36,583 nt of DNA, taken from positions 1 through 36,583 of the forward strand of contig CBDHFJ010000148.1 in assembly GCA_965262315.1 (NCBI GenBank), in the 5' to 3' direction. The notes beneath the pieces were generated by a model, which was not told the origin of the DNA, made no database searches, and worked only from the letters and a program-made list of their open reading frames with translations. The DNA comes from JBCCFK01 sp965262315 (GTDB lineage Bacteria; Actinomycetota; Acidimicrobiia; Acidimicrobiales; UBA8592). Each line of letters begins with the position of its first letter. Position 1 is the first letter of the stretch. Both the position numbers and the translations under genes were made by a program. Positions 1 through 7,840 of the stretch are shown piece by piece.

Positions 1-1421
1 TCCGCCTCGACGACCGGCACGGCTCCCCGCAGGCGCTGGGCGTGACCGCTGAGGAGATCTTCGCCACGGTGGGATCGGAGCTGACCTCCTACAAGCAGCT
101 GCCGCAGATGTGGTACCAGATCAACACCAAGTTCCGTGACGAGGCCCGCCCCAAGAGCGGCCTGTTGCGCGTCCGTGAGTTCACGATGAAGGACGCCTAC
201 TCCTTCGACCTCGACGAGGCCGGTCTCGACGCGTCGTTCGACCGCCAGCACGAGGCGTACCTGAAGACGTTCCAGCGCTTCGACCTCGAGGCCATCCCGG
301 TCGAGGCCTCCAGCGGCAACATGGGCGGCAGCGACTCGATCGAGTTCATGGTGCAGGCCGAGGCCGGCGAGGACGACGTCGTCGTCTGCGGCAACTGCGG
401 CTACGCGGCCAACATCGAGAAGGCGGTCTCGGTGATCCCCGGTGTCGAGGACGGTCCCGGCCTGGACGCGCCGGAGAAGTTCCCGACGCCGGGTGTCCGG
501 ACCATCGCCGCGCTCGAAGACCACGCCACGGCCGACCGGCAGATCAAGACACTGGTCTTCGTCGTCGACGACCAGGTCACCCTGGCGCTGCTGCGGGGCG
601 ACCATCAGCTGAACGAGCAGAAGCTGGCCGACGCCACCCTCGCGAACACGGTCCGTCCGGCGACCCCCGAAGAAGCGCACGCCGCACTCGGAGCGATGCC
701 GGGCTCGCTCGGCGCGGTCGGCGTCACCGACCTGCCGATCCTCGCCGACCCGGCACTGAAGGGTCGCCGTGACATGACCACCGGCGCCAACGAGGACGAC
801 TTCCACTTCCGCGGCGTCGATGTGGAGCGCGACATCCAGGTGGGCGAGTGGCACGAGCTCCGCGAGGTCAGCGCCGGCGAGGCGTGCCCGAAGTGCGCGA
901 CGCCGCTGGACATCGTGCCCACCATCGAGTCGGGCCACATCTTCAAGCTGGGCCGCAAGTACGCAGAGACCTTCGGTGTGATGGTGCTCGATCAGAACGG
1001 CAAGCAGGTCCCGGCGATCATGGGCAGCTACGGCATCGGCGTCGACCGGGCCATCGCCACCATCATCGAGACCCACCACGACGACAACGGCATCGTCTGG
1101 CCGACCTCGGTGGCGCCCTACGAGGTCGTGATCACCATCGTGCAGATGAAGGACGAGGACTCCGTGGCAACTGCCGAGCGGCTCTACCACGCGCTGGTGG
1201 CCGCCGGCATCGACGTCCTGCTCGACGACCGCGACGCCCGTCCCGGCGTGAAGTTCGCCGACGCCGAGCTGATCGGCATCCCCCACCGCATCGGGGTGGG
1301 CCCCAAGGCCCTGGCCGAGGGCAACGTCGAGTACACGCCTCGTGCGTCGGGTGAGACCGAGATGGTTCCGGTCACCGGGATCGCCGACCGCATCATCGGC
1401 GTCGTCGAAGCGGCGCGCTAG
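1..1421 (+). CDS. proS: Proline--tRNA ligase, C-terminal part (5' end outside window)
   Basis: Charges tRNA-Pro with proline in the cytoplasm (class II aminoacyl-tRNA synthetase). About 473 residues are visible, reading from base 3 with no stop; bacterial ProS is roughly 570 residues, so about 100 N-terminal residues lie upstream. Visible are the class II motif 2 region (KFRDEARPKSGLLRVREFTMKDAYSF, split here as KFRDEARP and REFTMKDAYSF), a long insert of the YbaK-type editing domain (roughly bases 480-860), motif 3 (MGSYGIGVDR near base 1020) and the C-terminal anticodon-binding domain ending VVEAAR. The insert marks the bacterial-type enzyme. The first in-frame ATG/GTG at 42 is internal, not the start. 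The stop TAG (1419-1421) shares a CTAG palindrome with the stop of the convergent gene. Confidence 0.97.
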   Translation, partial: RLDDRHGSPQALGVTAEEIFATVGSELTSYKQLPQMWYQINTKFRDEARPKSGLLRVREFTMKDAYSFDLDEAGLDASFDRQHEAYLKTFQRFDLEAIPVEASSGNMGGSDSIEFMVQAEAGEDDVVVCGNCGYAANIEKAVSVIPGVEDGPGLDAPEKFPTPGVRTIAALEDHATADRQIKTLVFVVDDQVTLALLRGDHQLNEQKLADATLANTVRPATPEEAHAALGAMPGSLGAVGVTDLPILADPALKGRRDMTTGANEDDFHFRGVDVERDIQVGEWHELREVSAGEACPKCATPLDIVPTIESGHIFKLGRKYAETFGVMVLDQNGKQVPAIMGSYGIGVDRAIATIIETHHDDNGIVWPTSVAPYEVVITIVQMKDEDSVATAERLYHALVAAGIDVLLDDRDARPGVKFADAELIGIPHRIGVGPKALAEGNVEYTPRASGETEMVPVTGIADRIIGVVEAAR

Positions 1422-2380
1422 GACGCCGTCGTGAACGCGGCGCGATAGCGGGTCGGGGTCGTCCGCGTCTCGCGCTCGAAGTGGTGCCGCAGGTTCGCGG
1501 CGCTGCCCAGGCCGCAGTGGGCGGCGATCTCGTCGATGCTGAGTCCGGTGGTCTCGAGCAGCTCCTGCGCGCGAAGGACACGGTGACGGGTGAGCCAGCG
1601 GTGTGGGGTGGTGCCCGTGGCCTCACCGAACCGGCGGGCGAACGTGCGGGCGCTCATGTGTGCGTGCCCGGCCAGGGTCTCCACGGTCAGCGGCTCGTCG
1701 AGTCGTGAGAGCGCCCAGTCGATCGTGGCCGCCACCGGCGACTGCCCGTCCGCGGCGACCGGTGTGCTGATGAACTGGGCCTGCCCGCCGTCGCGGTGCG
1801 GCGGGACGACGAGGCGCCGGGCGACCTGGTTGGCCACCGCAGGCCCGTGGTCCCGACGGATGAGGTGGAGCCCCAGGTCGATCCCGGCCGCGCTGCCCGC
1901 CGACGTGAGGATCGATCCGTTGTCGATGTACAGCACATCGGGGCGGACGTCGATCAGCGGATGGTTGCGGCGGAGCTGGTCGGCATAGCGCCAGTGGGTC
2001 GTGGCGGCCTTGTCGTCCAGCAGCCCGGTGGCCGCGAGCAGGAAGGCCCCCGAGCAGATCGACAGCAGGCGGGCCCCCCGCTCGTGTGCAACGAGGAGGG
2101 CGTCGACGAGCTCGGCCGGCGGCGGGTCGTCGAGGTCCCGCCAGCCGGGGATCACGATCGTGCCGGCGTGCTCGATCAGGGCCAGGTCGGTCGGCGCGGA
2201 CAGCTCGACCCCACCCAGGGTGCGCAGCGGTCCGGGGTCGGCGGACACGACCGCGAAGTCGTACCAGTCGACGTCCAGCTCCGGACGTGCCAGGCCGAAC
2301 AGCTCCGTGGCCACGCCGAACTCGAACGAGCACAACCCGTCGTAGGCGACGGCGACGACCGATCGGTTCTGCGGAGCCAT
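1418..2380 (-). CDS. GlxA-family transcriptional regulator (DJ-1/PfpI domain + AraC HTH)
   Basis: 320 residues. The N-terminal half is a DJ-1/PfpI class I amidotransferase-like sensor domain (VAYDGLCSFEFGVATELF at the start, nucleophile-elbow-like LLSICSGAFLLA near residue 110). The C-terminal ~100 residues form two AraC-type helix-turn-helices (LAGHAHMSARTFARRF and IDEIAAHCGLGSAANLRHHF, then TTPTRYR). This is the architecture of FtrA/GlxA regulators, which sense small molecules and control adjacent genes. I chose ATG 2380 over an upstream GTG because a TAAGAT hexamer ends 7 nt before it (2393-2388), which fits a leaderless transcript. It is divergent from the rhodanese at 2476, its likely target. 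Its ligand cannot be told from the sequence. Confidence 0.9.
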   Translation of the reverse strand: MAPQNRSVVAVAYDGLCSFEFGVATELFGLARPELDVDWYDFAVVSADPGPLRTLGGVELSAPTDLALIEHAGTIVIPGWRDLDDPPPAELVDALLVAHERGARLLSICSGAFLLAATGLLDDKAATTHWRYADQLRRNHPLIDVRPDVLYIDNGSILTSAGSAAGIDLGLHLIRRDHGPAVANQVARRLVVPPHRDGGQAQFISTPVAADGQSPVAATIDWALSRLDEPLTVETLAGHAHMSARTFARRFGEATGTTPHRWLTRHRVLRAQELLETTGLSIDEIAAHCGLGSAANLRHHFERETRTTPTRYRAAFTTAS

Positions 2381-2387
2381 TGGCAGG

Positions 2388-2423
2388 ATCTTAGTGATGA
2401 CTGTCACTCCTGCCACTCGTCAT
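2388..2423. promoter_or_regulatory. Divergent promoter region, glxA-type regulator / rhodanese, with short dyads
   Basis: On the minus strand TAAGAT (2393-2388) is a good -10 seven nt before the regulator's ATG. Immediately upstream lie the short dyad AGTGA-N6-TCACT and, overlapping it, ATGAC ... GTCAT arms about 17 nt apart. These could be the regulator's binding site. The arms are only 5 bp, so the operator call is tentative; the -10 call is stronger. Confidence 0.4.
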
Positions 2424-2475
2424 GGCCCATCCAGCGCGGGACACTCGACCGCACACCCCGACGAGAGGAGCAGCA

Positions 2476-2889
2476 ATGCCCGAGACGACCACCACGAGCC
2501 ACGTCACCCGAATCGCGCCGGCCCAGTCGAGCGACGCCGCTGATCACTTCGAGGCCCTGCTCCGATTCGAGACCGACTGCTGGGACGTCCACGCGTCGAT
2601 GGCAGCCGGCGACCCCGACTTCGTCCTGCTCCAGGTCACCGGCGACCGCGCCGGGTTCGACGCCGGCCACATCCCGGGCGCCACCTACTTCCCCCACGCC
2701 ACCATGACCGAGGAGACCCTGGCTGCGTACGCCGACGACACCGTGTTCGTCGTGTACTGCGCCGGCCCCCACTGCAATGGCGCAGACCGCGCCGCGGCGA
2801 AGCTCGCCCGCCTGGGACGCCCGGTGAAGAAGATGCTCGGCGGCTGGATCGGCTGGCAGGACGAGGGCTTCAGCCTGGTCCCGTCCTGA
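2476..2889 (+). CDS. Rhodanese-like domain protein
   Basis: 137 residues, a single rhodanese domain. Rhodaneses move sulfane sulfur through a persulfide on one cysteine. The probable active-site loop is VYCAGPHCNGADRAAAKLA (Cys in YCAGPHCN), followed by GWIGWQDEGF, typical of the domain end; GHIPGATYFPH is the characteristic Asp/Gly-His-Ile-Pro-Gly segment before the active site. ATG 2476 was chosen because GAGAGGAG (2463-2470) lies 5 nt upstream; an in-frame ATG at 2422 lacks this. It is divergent from a GlxA-type regulator, a common pairing for this kind of rhodanese. The last 20 bases overlap the convergent GNAT gene. Confidence 0.88.
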   Translation: MPETTTTSHVTRIAPAQSSDAADHFEALLRFETDCWDVHASMAAGDPDFVLLQVTGDRAGFDAGHIPGATYFPHATMTEETLAAYADDTVFVVYCAGPHCNGADRAAAKLARLGRPVKKMLGGWIGWQDEGFSLVPS

Positions 2890-3340
2890 CCTCGCCCGCC
2901 GGCGCCGGCCAGACGTAGCGGATGTCGGGGGCCTGCTCCTCGTTGCCTGCGCCGTCGGTGCGTTCGACCTCGACGAACCCGTGGCGTTCGTAGAACCCGC
3001 GTGCACCGAGGTTCGACACGAACGTCCACAGCTGGAGGCCGCCGCGCCGCTGCTCCTTGGCATGGTCGAGCAGCAAGGTGCCGATCCCCCGCCCGGTCAC
3101 GTCCGGGTCGACGTACAGCTGGTCGAGCCAGTCCCCCGCCACGATCAGCAGGCCGACGGTCCGATCGTCGTCGACGGCCACCCACACCTCGAGCGCTGCG
3201 ACCTGGCCGGCCATCCACTCGTGCGTCTCGGCATCGGTGTGCACCATCGGCGGGATCGCTGGTTCAGCGGCCCGACGTGCGTGCAGATACAGGTCTGCCA
3301 GGACGGCCGCATCGGTTTCGCGCGCTCGCCGGATCTCCAC
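2870..3340 (-). CDS. GNAT-family N-acetyltransferase
   Basis: 156 residues covering a whole GNAT fold. Motif A with the acetyl-CoA pyrophosphate loop is visible (DQLYVDPDVTGRGIGTLLLDHAKE, the Q/R-x-x-G-x-G/A being TGRGIG), followed by motif B with GARGFYERHGFVEVERTDG, the usual C-terminal signature. Substrate unknown; such proteins acetylate amino groups of small molecules or proteins. Start is GTG at 3340, no clear ribosome-binding site. Its 3' end overlaps the rhodanese gene by 20 nt in convergent orientation. Confidence 0.88.
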   Translation of the reverse strand: MEIRRARETDAAVLADLYLHARRAAEPAIPPMVHTDAETHEWMAGQVAALEVWVAVDDDRTVGLLIVAGDWLDQLYVDPDVTGRGIGTLLLDHAKEQRRGGLQLWTFVSNLGARGFYERHGFVEVERTDGAGNEEQAPDIRYVWPAPAGEVRTGPG

Positions 3341-3428
3341 GTTGGCAGTCTGACCGTTCGATCGGCCTCGATGCCGTCGCAGGCGCCCGCAGAGCTGTAC
3401 CGCGCCGGGAAGGCCGCGCTGAGCCGAG

Positions 3429-3965
3429 TCAGCCGAAGATGTGGCTCGGGAGACCGTCGAGGCTCGTCACGTTCTTCTCCCGCCAGAACGTCGCCAGCTC
3501 GTCGTCGGACATCGCCGCGTAGAACGGCTCGAGCTCCTCGTCGCCACGAACCGACTCCAGGCGCATCACCGGCACTCCCGTGCCGCAGGACGTCACCGCG
3601 TCGGTCACCGTGACGTCGAACAGTTGCCGCGACCCGGCGTACTCCGGGAAGTGGGGCGCCAGCTCAGCCCACCCGTCGTCGCGGGGATGCACGACTCGCG
3701 CCGAGCCGTACACGCGCAGGATCATCGGCATGTCCGTGAACGAGCAGAACAGCAGCGTCATGCGCGGGTTCGCCGCGACATGCGCGGCGGTCTCGTTGCC
3801 ACTGCCGGTCAGATTGAGCCAGACGATGCGGCTCGGCCCGAGGACTCGCAACGTGTCCATGCCCTTGGGTGAGACCGACACCCGGCCCGCATCGGCCGCT
3901 GCGCCGACGAAGAACATCGGTTGGCCGTGGATGAAGTCGATCAACGGTGGGGTCAGAAGTTCCAT
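3429..3965 (-). CDS. Pyridoxamine 5'-phosphate oxidase-like (split-barrel flavin) protein
   Basis: 178 residues. The N-terminal LTPPLIDFIHGQPMFFVGAAAD, then RVSVSPKG and VWLNLTGSGNETAAHVAANPRMTLLF, are typical of the PNPOx-like split barrel, a family that binds FMN, F420 or heme. The RVSVSPKG/ LNLTGSGNE pair matches the 'pyridoxamine 5'-phosphate oxidase family' proteins often called general-stress FMN-binding proteins; true PdxH is longer and I do not call it PdxH. The open frame continues upstream to 4211 but the family homology begins at ATG 3965. It is divergent from the ArsR-type regulator at 4030, with a 24-bp operator between them, so regulation by that protein is likely. Confidence 0.85.
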   Translation of the reverse strand: MELLTPPLIDFIHGQPMFFVGAAADAGRVSVSPKGMDTLRVLGPSRIVWLNLTGSGNETAAHVAANPRMTLLFCSFTDMPMILRVYGSARVVHPRDDGWAELAPHFPEYAGSRQLFDVTVTDAVTSCGTGVPVMRLESVRGDEELEPFYAAMSDDELATFWREKNVTSLDGLPSHIFG

Positions 3966-3985
3966 GGGGGCAGCGTGCGCAGGTG

Positions 3986-4009
3986 ACGTTTCGGCGCGGG
4001 CCGAAACGT
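3986..4009. promoter_or_regulatory. Perfect palindromic operator in the PNPOx-like / ArsR divergent promoter
   Basis: Arms ACGTTTCGGC (3986-3995) and GCCGAAACGT (4000-4009) are exact reverse complements around the spacer GCGG. The site lies 20 nt from the start of the minus-strand PNPOx-like gene and overlaps the expected -35 zone of the regulator at 4030. ArsR-family proteins bind such dyads in their own promoters, so autoregulation plus control of the divergent gene is the natural reading. Confidence 0.75.
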
Positions 4010-4017
4010 GGCGCGCG

Positions 4018-4023
4018 TACGGT
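4018..4023 (+). promoter_or_regulatory. -10 element of the ArsR-type regulator, leaderless start
   Basis: TACGGT ends 6 nt before ATG 4030 with no ribosome-binding site between, the spacing of a leaderless actinobacterial transcript. No clear -35 is present; the operator at 3986-4009 occupies that place. Confidence 0.5.
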
Positions 4024-4029
4024 CGGTGC

Positions 4030-4734
4030 ATGGGCAGACGCACCAGCACCCAGACCAGCCGCCTGGCGTCGGTGGGCGCCGCGCTCGCCGATCCGACCCG
4101 GGCATCGATCGTGTCGGCGTTGGCCGGCGGGACGGCACACACCGCTGGAGAGCTCGCCCGCCACGCCGGTGTGGTCGCCTCCACGGCGAGCGAGCATCTC
4201 TCCCGACTCATCGACGCCGGTCTCGTCGCCGTGGAGGCTGCTGGCCGGCACCGCTACTACCGGCTGGCCTCCGCAGAGGTCGCGGCCCTGCTCGAGTCGA
4301 TCGACGCGCTCGACCTGGCGGAGACCGATCCGATCCCTCGGCCCCACCCGGGCAGCGACATGGCGTTCGCCCGCAGCTGCTACGACCACCTCGCCGGCGA
4401 GCTCGGCGTCCGGCTCCACGGTGCGCTGCACGACAGCGGGATCCTGACCACGATCGACGGCGCGAGCCACCTCAGCGACCGCGGCACGGACCGACTGGCC
4501 GAGATCGGCGTCGACCTCGAGCCCCACCGACGATCGCGTCGGCCGATGTGTCGCGACTGTCTCGACTGGACCCAGCGCCGTCATCACCTCGGCGGAACCG
4601 TCGGGGTGGCGATCCTCGATCACCTGCTCGCCGATCGATGGGTGACCCGGCGGACGGAGCGTCGCATCCTGCGCGTCACCGAGCGCGGACGTGAGCGCTT
4701 CCGAGCGGACCTCGGAGTGGTCGTGACACCGTGA
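4030..4734 (+). CDS. ArsR-family helix-turn-helix transcriptional regulator
   Basis: 234 residues. The N-terminal ~90 residues form a winged helix of the ArsR/SmtB type (GAALADPTRASIVSALAGGTAHTAGELARHAGVVASTASEHLSRLIDAGLV, recognisable by ADPTRA..I..AL and the STASEHLSRL recognition helix, then the wing RHRYYRLAS). A long C-terminal part contains CRDCLDW, a cysteine pair that could bind metal or sense thiols, and a second region (TVGVAILDHLLADRWVTRRTERRILRVTERG) like those in regulators annotated as 'ArsR with duplicated winged helix'. ATG 4030 is supported by the -10 at 4018-4023. The gene is divergent from the PNPOx-like gene, which I infer to be its target. Confidence 0.87.
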   Translation: MGRRTSTQTSRLASVGAALADPTRASIVSALAGGTAHTAGELARHAGVVASTASEHLSRLIDAGLVAVEAAGRHRYYRLASAEVAALLESIDALDLAETDPIPRPHPGSDMAFARSCYDHLAGELGVRLHGALHDSGILTTIDGASHLSDRGTDRLAEIGVDLEPHRRSRRPMCRDCLDWTQRRHHLGGTVGVAILDHLLADRWVTRRTERRILRVTERGRERFRADLGVVVTP

Positions 4735-4827
4735 GGTCTGCGTCGAGGTCGTGACCGGATCGAGCTTCACATCCTCGACAACGGCACCGCGTCGGCGACC
4801 CAGCGCCGCGTTGTCACCCGGCGCGCC

Positions 4828-4833
4828 TACGGT
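4828..4833 (+). promoter_or_regulatory. -10 element of the UvrD-HRDC gene, leaderless start
   Basis: TACGGT lies 7 nt before ATG 4841, the same hexamer and nearly the same spacing as at 4018. It decides the start over the upstream GTG at 4751. TTGTCA at 4811 is too close (11 nt) to be its -35. Confidence 0.5.
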
Positions 4834-4840
4834 GCCGACG

Positions 4841-7696
4841 ATGATCGCTTGCGGACACTGCGGAGGCCAGCACGCCACGGTTGCCGAGGTCCGCGGCTGC
4901 TCGATGGGGACACCCCCCGCAGCATCAACCACCGAGGCTCCACCGCTACCCGAGCCCGAAGCCGCGCCCCGAGCTCGCCGCTCGGTGGCCACGGCACCGA
5001 CGGTCACGCCCGTCGCGCTGGCCGCCGACTGGGAGCGCCTGGCGGGGCCGGAGGCACTCGGACGCAACCTCGTCATCCGTCCCGGGGACCCCACACCCGC
5101 CCCGTGGGCCGCGGCGCAACACATCGCGGTCACGAGCCCGGACGATCCCATCGCCATCGACGACCTGCGCGCCGCACGCGCGGAGCGTCGCCGGGTGGTC
5201 ATCGAGCTGAGCATCGAGCTCCCCCCGCCCGACCCCGTGCTCGACATCGACTACTGGCACCTGTCACCCGAGGCCGACCTGGAAGGTGAGGTCATCCGCC
5301 ACCTCGTCCTCTCCCACGCGGTCGACGCGCGCGAGCCGGAGCGACCCACGATCGACGCCGTGTCCCGAGCCGTGGCCGCCGGGGCCACGCCCGCGACGGA
5401 TGGGCCGGGCGACGTCGTGACGTCCGCCGGGTCGGCGTGGTGCGACGGCGGACCGCTCGACTGGCTGCCGCTCGACGTCCCGCTCATCCCGGCCGTGCAC
5501 CTCGCCTCCGGATCGCTCGGCACCCTCGGTGACGCCGAGCCCACCGCCGACCTCGCTCCCGACCAGCTGGCCGCCGTCGCCCACCGAGGCGGTGGCGCCC
5601 GGATCATCGCCCCCGCGGGCTCCGGCAAGACGAGGGTGCTCACCGAACGGGCGCGCCACCTGGTGCGCGACCGCGGGGTCGACCCCACCACCATCTGCAT
5701 GGTGGCGTTCAACGTCCGTGCCCGCGCCGAGATGGAGGAACGGACCACCGACCTCCCCGGCCTCGAGATCCGCACCCTGAACTCGCTCGCCCTCGCCATC
5801 CTGTCGGGCCGCGCCCCGTTCGCCCCGCCGGCCGGTCGCCGTGCGCCCAGCGTGATCGACGAACGCGACGTCCGGCGCATCCTCGACGACCTCGTCTCCA
5901 CCCGACGCCAGGCCATGTCGGACCCGTTCGCGACCTGGATCGAGGCCCTGACCGCCACCCGCCTCGGCCTCCGCTCGCCGGCAGCGGTGGAGCAGGAGTT
6001 CGCGCCCGACGTCAACGGCTTCGCCGACGTGCTGCCGCAGTATCGGGATCGCCTGGCTCGCAGCGGCGCGGTGGACTTCGACGAGCAGATCCTCGGCGCC
6101 ATCGAAGTCCTGTGCACCGACCCCGCGGCGCGGGCGGCGGCTCGGCGGGTCTGCGGTGTGCTCCTGGTGGACGAGTTCCAGGACCTCACCCCGGCCCATG
6201 TCCTGTTGCTGCGCCTGCTCGCCGGACCGGCGGCCGAGGTGTTCGGGGTGGGCGACGACGACCAGACGATCTACGGCTACTCCGGTGCATCACCGTCGTG
6301 GCTGATCGACTTCGCCGACCTCTTTCCCGGGTCGGGGGCGCACGACCTGACGGTCAACTACCGGTGTCCCCCGGCGGTCGTCAGTGGAGCGGCCACGCTG
6401 CTCACCCACAATCGCCGCCGCATCACCAAGACGATCAACCCGACCCCCGGGCGTGCCGGTGCCTCCGAGGACCTCACCGTTGCCCAGAGCGACGACGCCC
6501 TGACCGTGACCGTGGACCGGGTGCGCCAACTGGTGGACGCCGGCACCCGACCCCGCGACATCGCGATCCTGACCCGGGTGAACGCCACCCTGCTCGGCCC
6601 CATGCTCGTGCTCGAGGAGCAGGGGATCCCCACCAACGCGCCGGTCCACCAGAACTTCGTCGAACGGACCGGCGTGGCCGGCGCGCTGGCCTGGCTGGAC
6701 GTGGCGACGGTACCCGCGCAGCGACTGGTCGGCCCTTCGGTGGAGACGGCCATCCGTCGTCCGCCTCGTGGCATCTCGGCCCGACTCGCGGGCTGGGCCG
6801 GCGAACAGAGCAGTGTCCGCGGACTCAGGGCCCTCGCCGGCCGTCTGAGCAACGAACGCGACCAGCAGAAGGTCACCGCATTCGCCGACGACGTGGAGCG
6901 GCTCCGGGGTCGCGCCGAGGCCGGCGCCGACACCGCCACCCTGCTGACGATGATCCGCGACGAGGTCGGGCTTGGCCAGGCGCTCGACAACCGCCTCGAC
7001 GCCAGCCGTCGATCCGTCGACCGCTCCGCGCACGGCGATGACCTGGCTGCGCTCCTGGCCGTCGCCGGCCACCAGCCCGATCCCAGCCGCTTCGGTGATT
7101 GGGTCACGACACGGCTGGGGGAGATCAGCGCCGACCCCGGCGGCGTCCGCCTCTCGACCATCCACCGGGTCAAGGGCCGAGAATGGCCCCACGTCATCGT
7201 CCACGAGGCCACCGCCGGTCTGATGCCGCACCGGCTGGCGTCGGACCGCGAGGAGGAACGTCGGGTCTTCCATGTCGGCGTGACGCGGGGCAGCCAGGAC
7301 GTGCTCGTGGTCGCCGGCACACCGGCCTCCCCGTTCGTGGCCCAGCTCACTGTCGAGCGCGACCCGGACGCAGAGCCCGAACCCGAGCTCCGACCCCGAC
7401 CGGCTGCCACAGAGGCACCCAGGAAACGTCGGGCCAAGCGCGAGATCCCCGAAGCCTCGAGCATCGCCGAGGCCTCGCTGCGGGAGTCGTTGCGCACCTG
7501 GCGCACCGAACAGGCCAAAGCGGACGGTGTCCCGGCCTATGTGGTGTTCAACGACACGACCCTGTTCGAGCTCGCGAGACTCCGCCCGCTCGACGACGAC
7601 GCCCTGCTCGACGTCACCGGCATCGGGCCGGTGAAGGTGGAGAAGTACGGCGAGGCCATTCTCGACCTGGTGCGGTCGGCACTGGCTGCCGACTGA
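4841..7696 (+). CDS. UvrD/PcrA-family ATP-dependent DNA helicase with HRDC domain
   Basis: 951 residues. A superfamily 1A 3'-5' DNA helicase. Motifs: Walker A APAGSGKTRVL (Lys263), Walker B VDEFQD (Asp444-Glu445), motif III GDDDQTIYGYSGA (~472), motif IV NYRCP, motif V STIHRVKGREW (~773) and motif VI EERRVFHVGVTRG (~805). The C-terminal ~70 residues form an HRDC domain (FNDTTLFELARLRP ... VTGIGPVKVEKYGEAIL), as in mycobacterial UvrD2. The N-terminus starts with a small zinc-binding-like motif (Cys4, Cys7, His11, Cys20), then a ~230-residue region that I do not recognise ahead of the helicase core. ATG 4841 fits this motif and the TACGGT -10. Role: DNA repair or replication-fork processing; the exact partner is unknown. 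Confidence 0.92.
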   Translation: MIACGHCGGQHATVAEVRGCSMGTPPAASTTEAPPLPEPEAAPRARRSVATAPTVTPVALAADWERLAGPEALGRNLVIRPGDPTPAPWAAAQHIAVTSPDDPIAIDDLRAARAERRRVVIELSIELPPPDPVLDIDYWHLSPEADLEGEVIRHLVLSHAVDAREPERPTIDAVSRAVAAGATPATDGPGDVVTSAGSAWCDGGPLDWLPLDVPLIPAVHLASGSLGTLGDAEPTADLAPDQLAAVAHRGGGARIIAPAGSGKTRVLTERARHLVRDRGVDPTTICMVAFNVRARAEMEERTTDLPGLEIRTLNSLALAILSGRAPFAPPAGRRAPSVIDERDVRRILDDLVSTRRQAMSDPFATWIEALTATRLGLRSPAAVEQEFAPDVNGFADVLPQYRDRLARSGAVDFDEQILGAIEVLCTDPAARAAARRVCGVLLVDEFQDLTPAHVLLLRLLAGPAAEVFGVGDDDQTIYGYSGASPSWLIDFADLFPGSGAHDLTVNYRCPPAVVSGAATLLTHNRRRITKTINPTPGRAGASEDLTVAQSDDALTVTVDRVRQLVDAGTRPRDIAILTRVNATLLGPMLVLEEQGIPTNAPVHQNFVERTGVAGALAWLDVATVPAQRLVGPSVETAIRRPPRGISARLAGWAGEQSSVRGLRALAGRLSNERDQQKVTAFADDVERLRGRAEAGADTATLLTMIRDEVGLGQALDNRLDASRRSVDRSAHGDDLAALLAVAGHQPDPSRFGDWVTTRLGEISADPGGVRLSTIHRVKGREWPHVIVHEATAGLMPHRLASDREEERRVFHVGVTRGSQDVLVVAGTPASPFVAQLTVERDPDAEPEPELRPRPAATEAPRKRRAKREIPEASSIAEASLRESLRTWRTEQAKADGVPAYVVFNDTTLFELARLRPLDDDALLDVTGIGPVKVEKYGEAILDLVRSALAAD

Positions 7697-7750
7697 CGGA
7701 ACGCCTGGTCACACGGCCGGTCAGCCGGCACCGAGCGCCACCAATGGTTG

Positions 7751-7779
7751 TTGTGCGAGTGGGTCCCGAGACCTAGGGT
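7751..7779 (+). promoter_or_regulatory. Sigma-70-type promoter of the LAQTG surface protein gene
   Basis: TTGTGC (7751-7756), 17-nt spacer, TAGGGT (7774-7779). A transcript starting near 7786 would have a leader of about 55 nt containing the GAAAGGGG ribosome-binding site at 7827-7834 before GTG 7841. Confidence 0.5.
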
Positions 7780-7840
7780 GAGAGCATTCGGATCGGGCCG
7801 CCGAGCGGGGGCCCGTCCGGGTAGGCGAAAGGGGCCATCC

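Noticed and set aside
4811..4816. TTGTCA as -35 of the UvrD-HRDC gene
   Set aside because: Only 11 nt from the TACGGT hexamer, too short for a sigma-70 promoter.
7716..7729. GCCGG-TCAG-CCGGC as a terminator after the helicase
   Set aside because: Five-bp stem without a T-tract; could arise by chance at this GC content.
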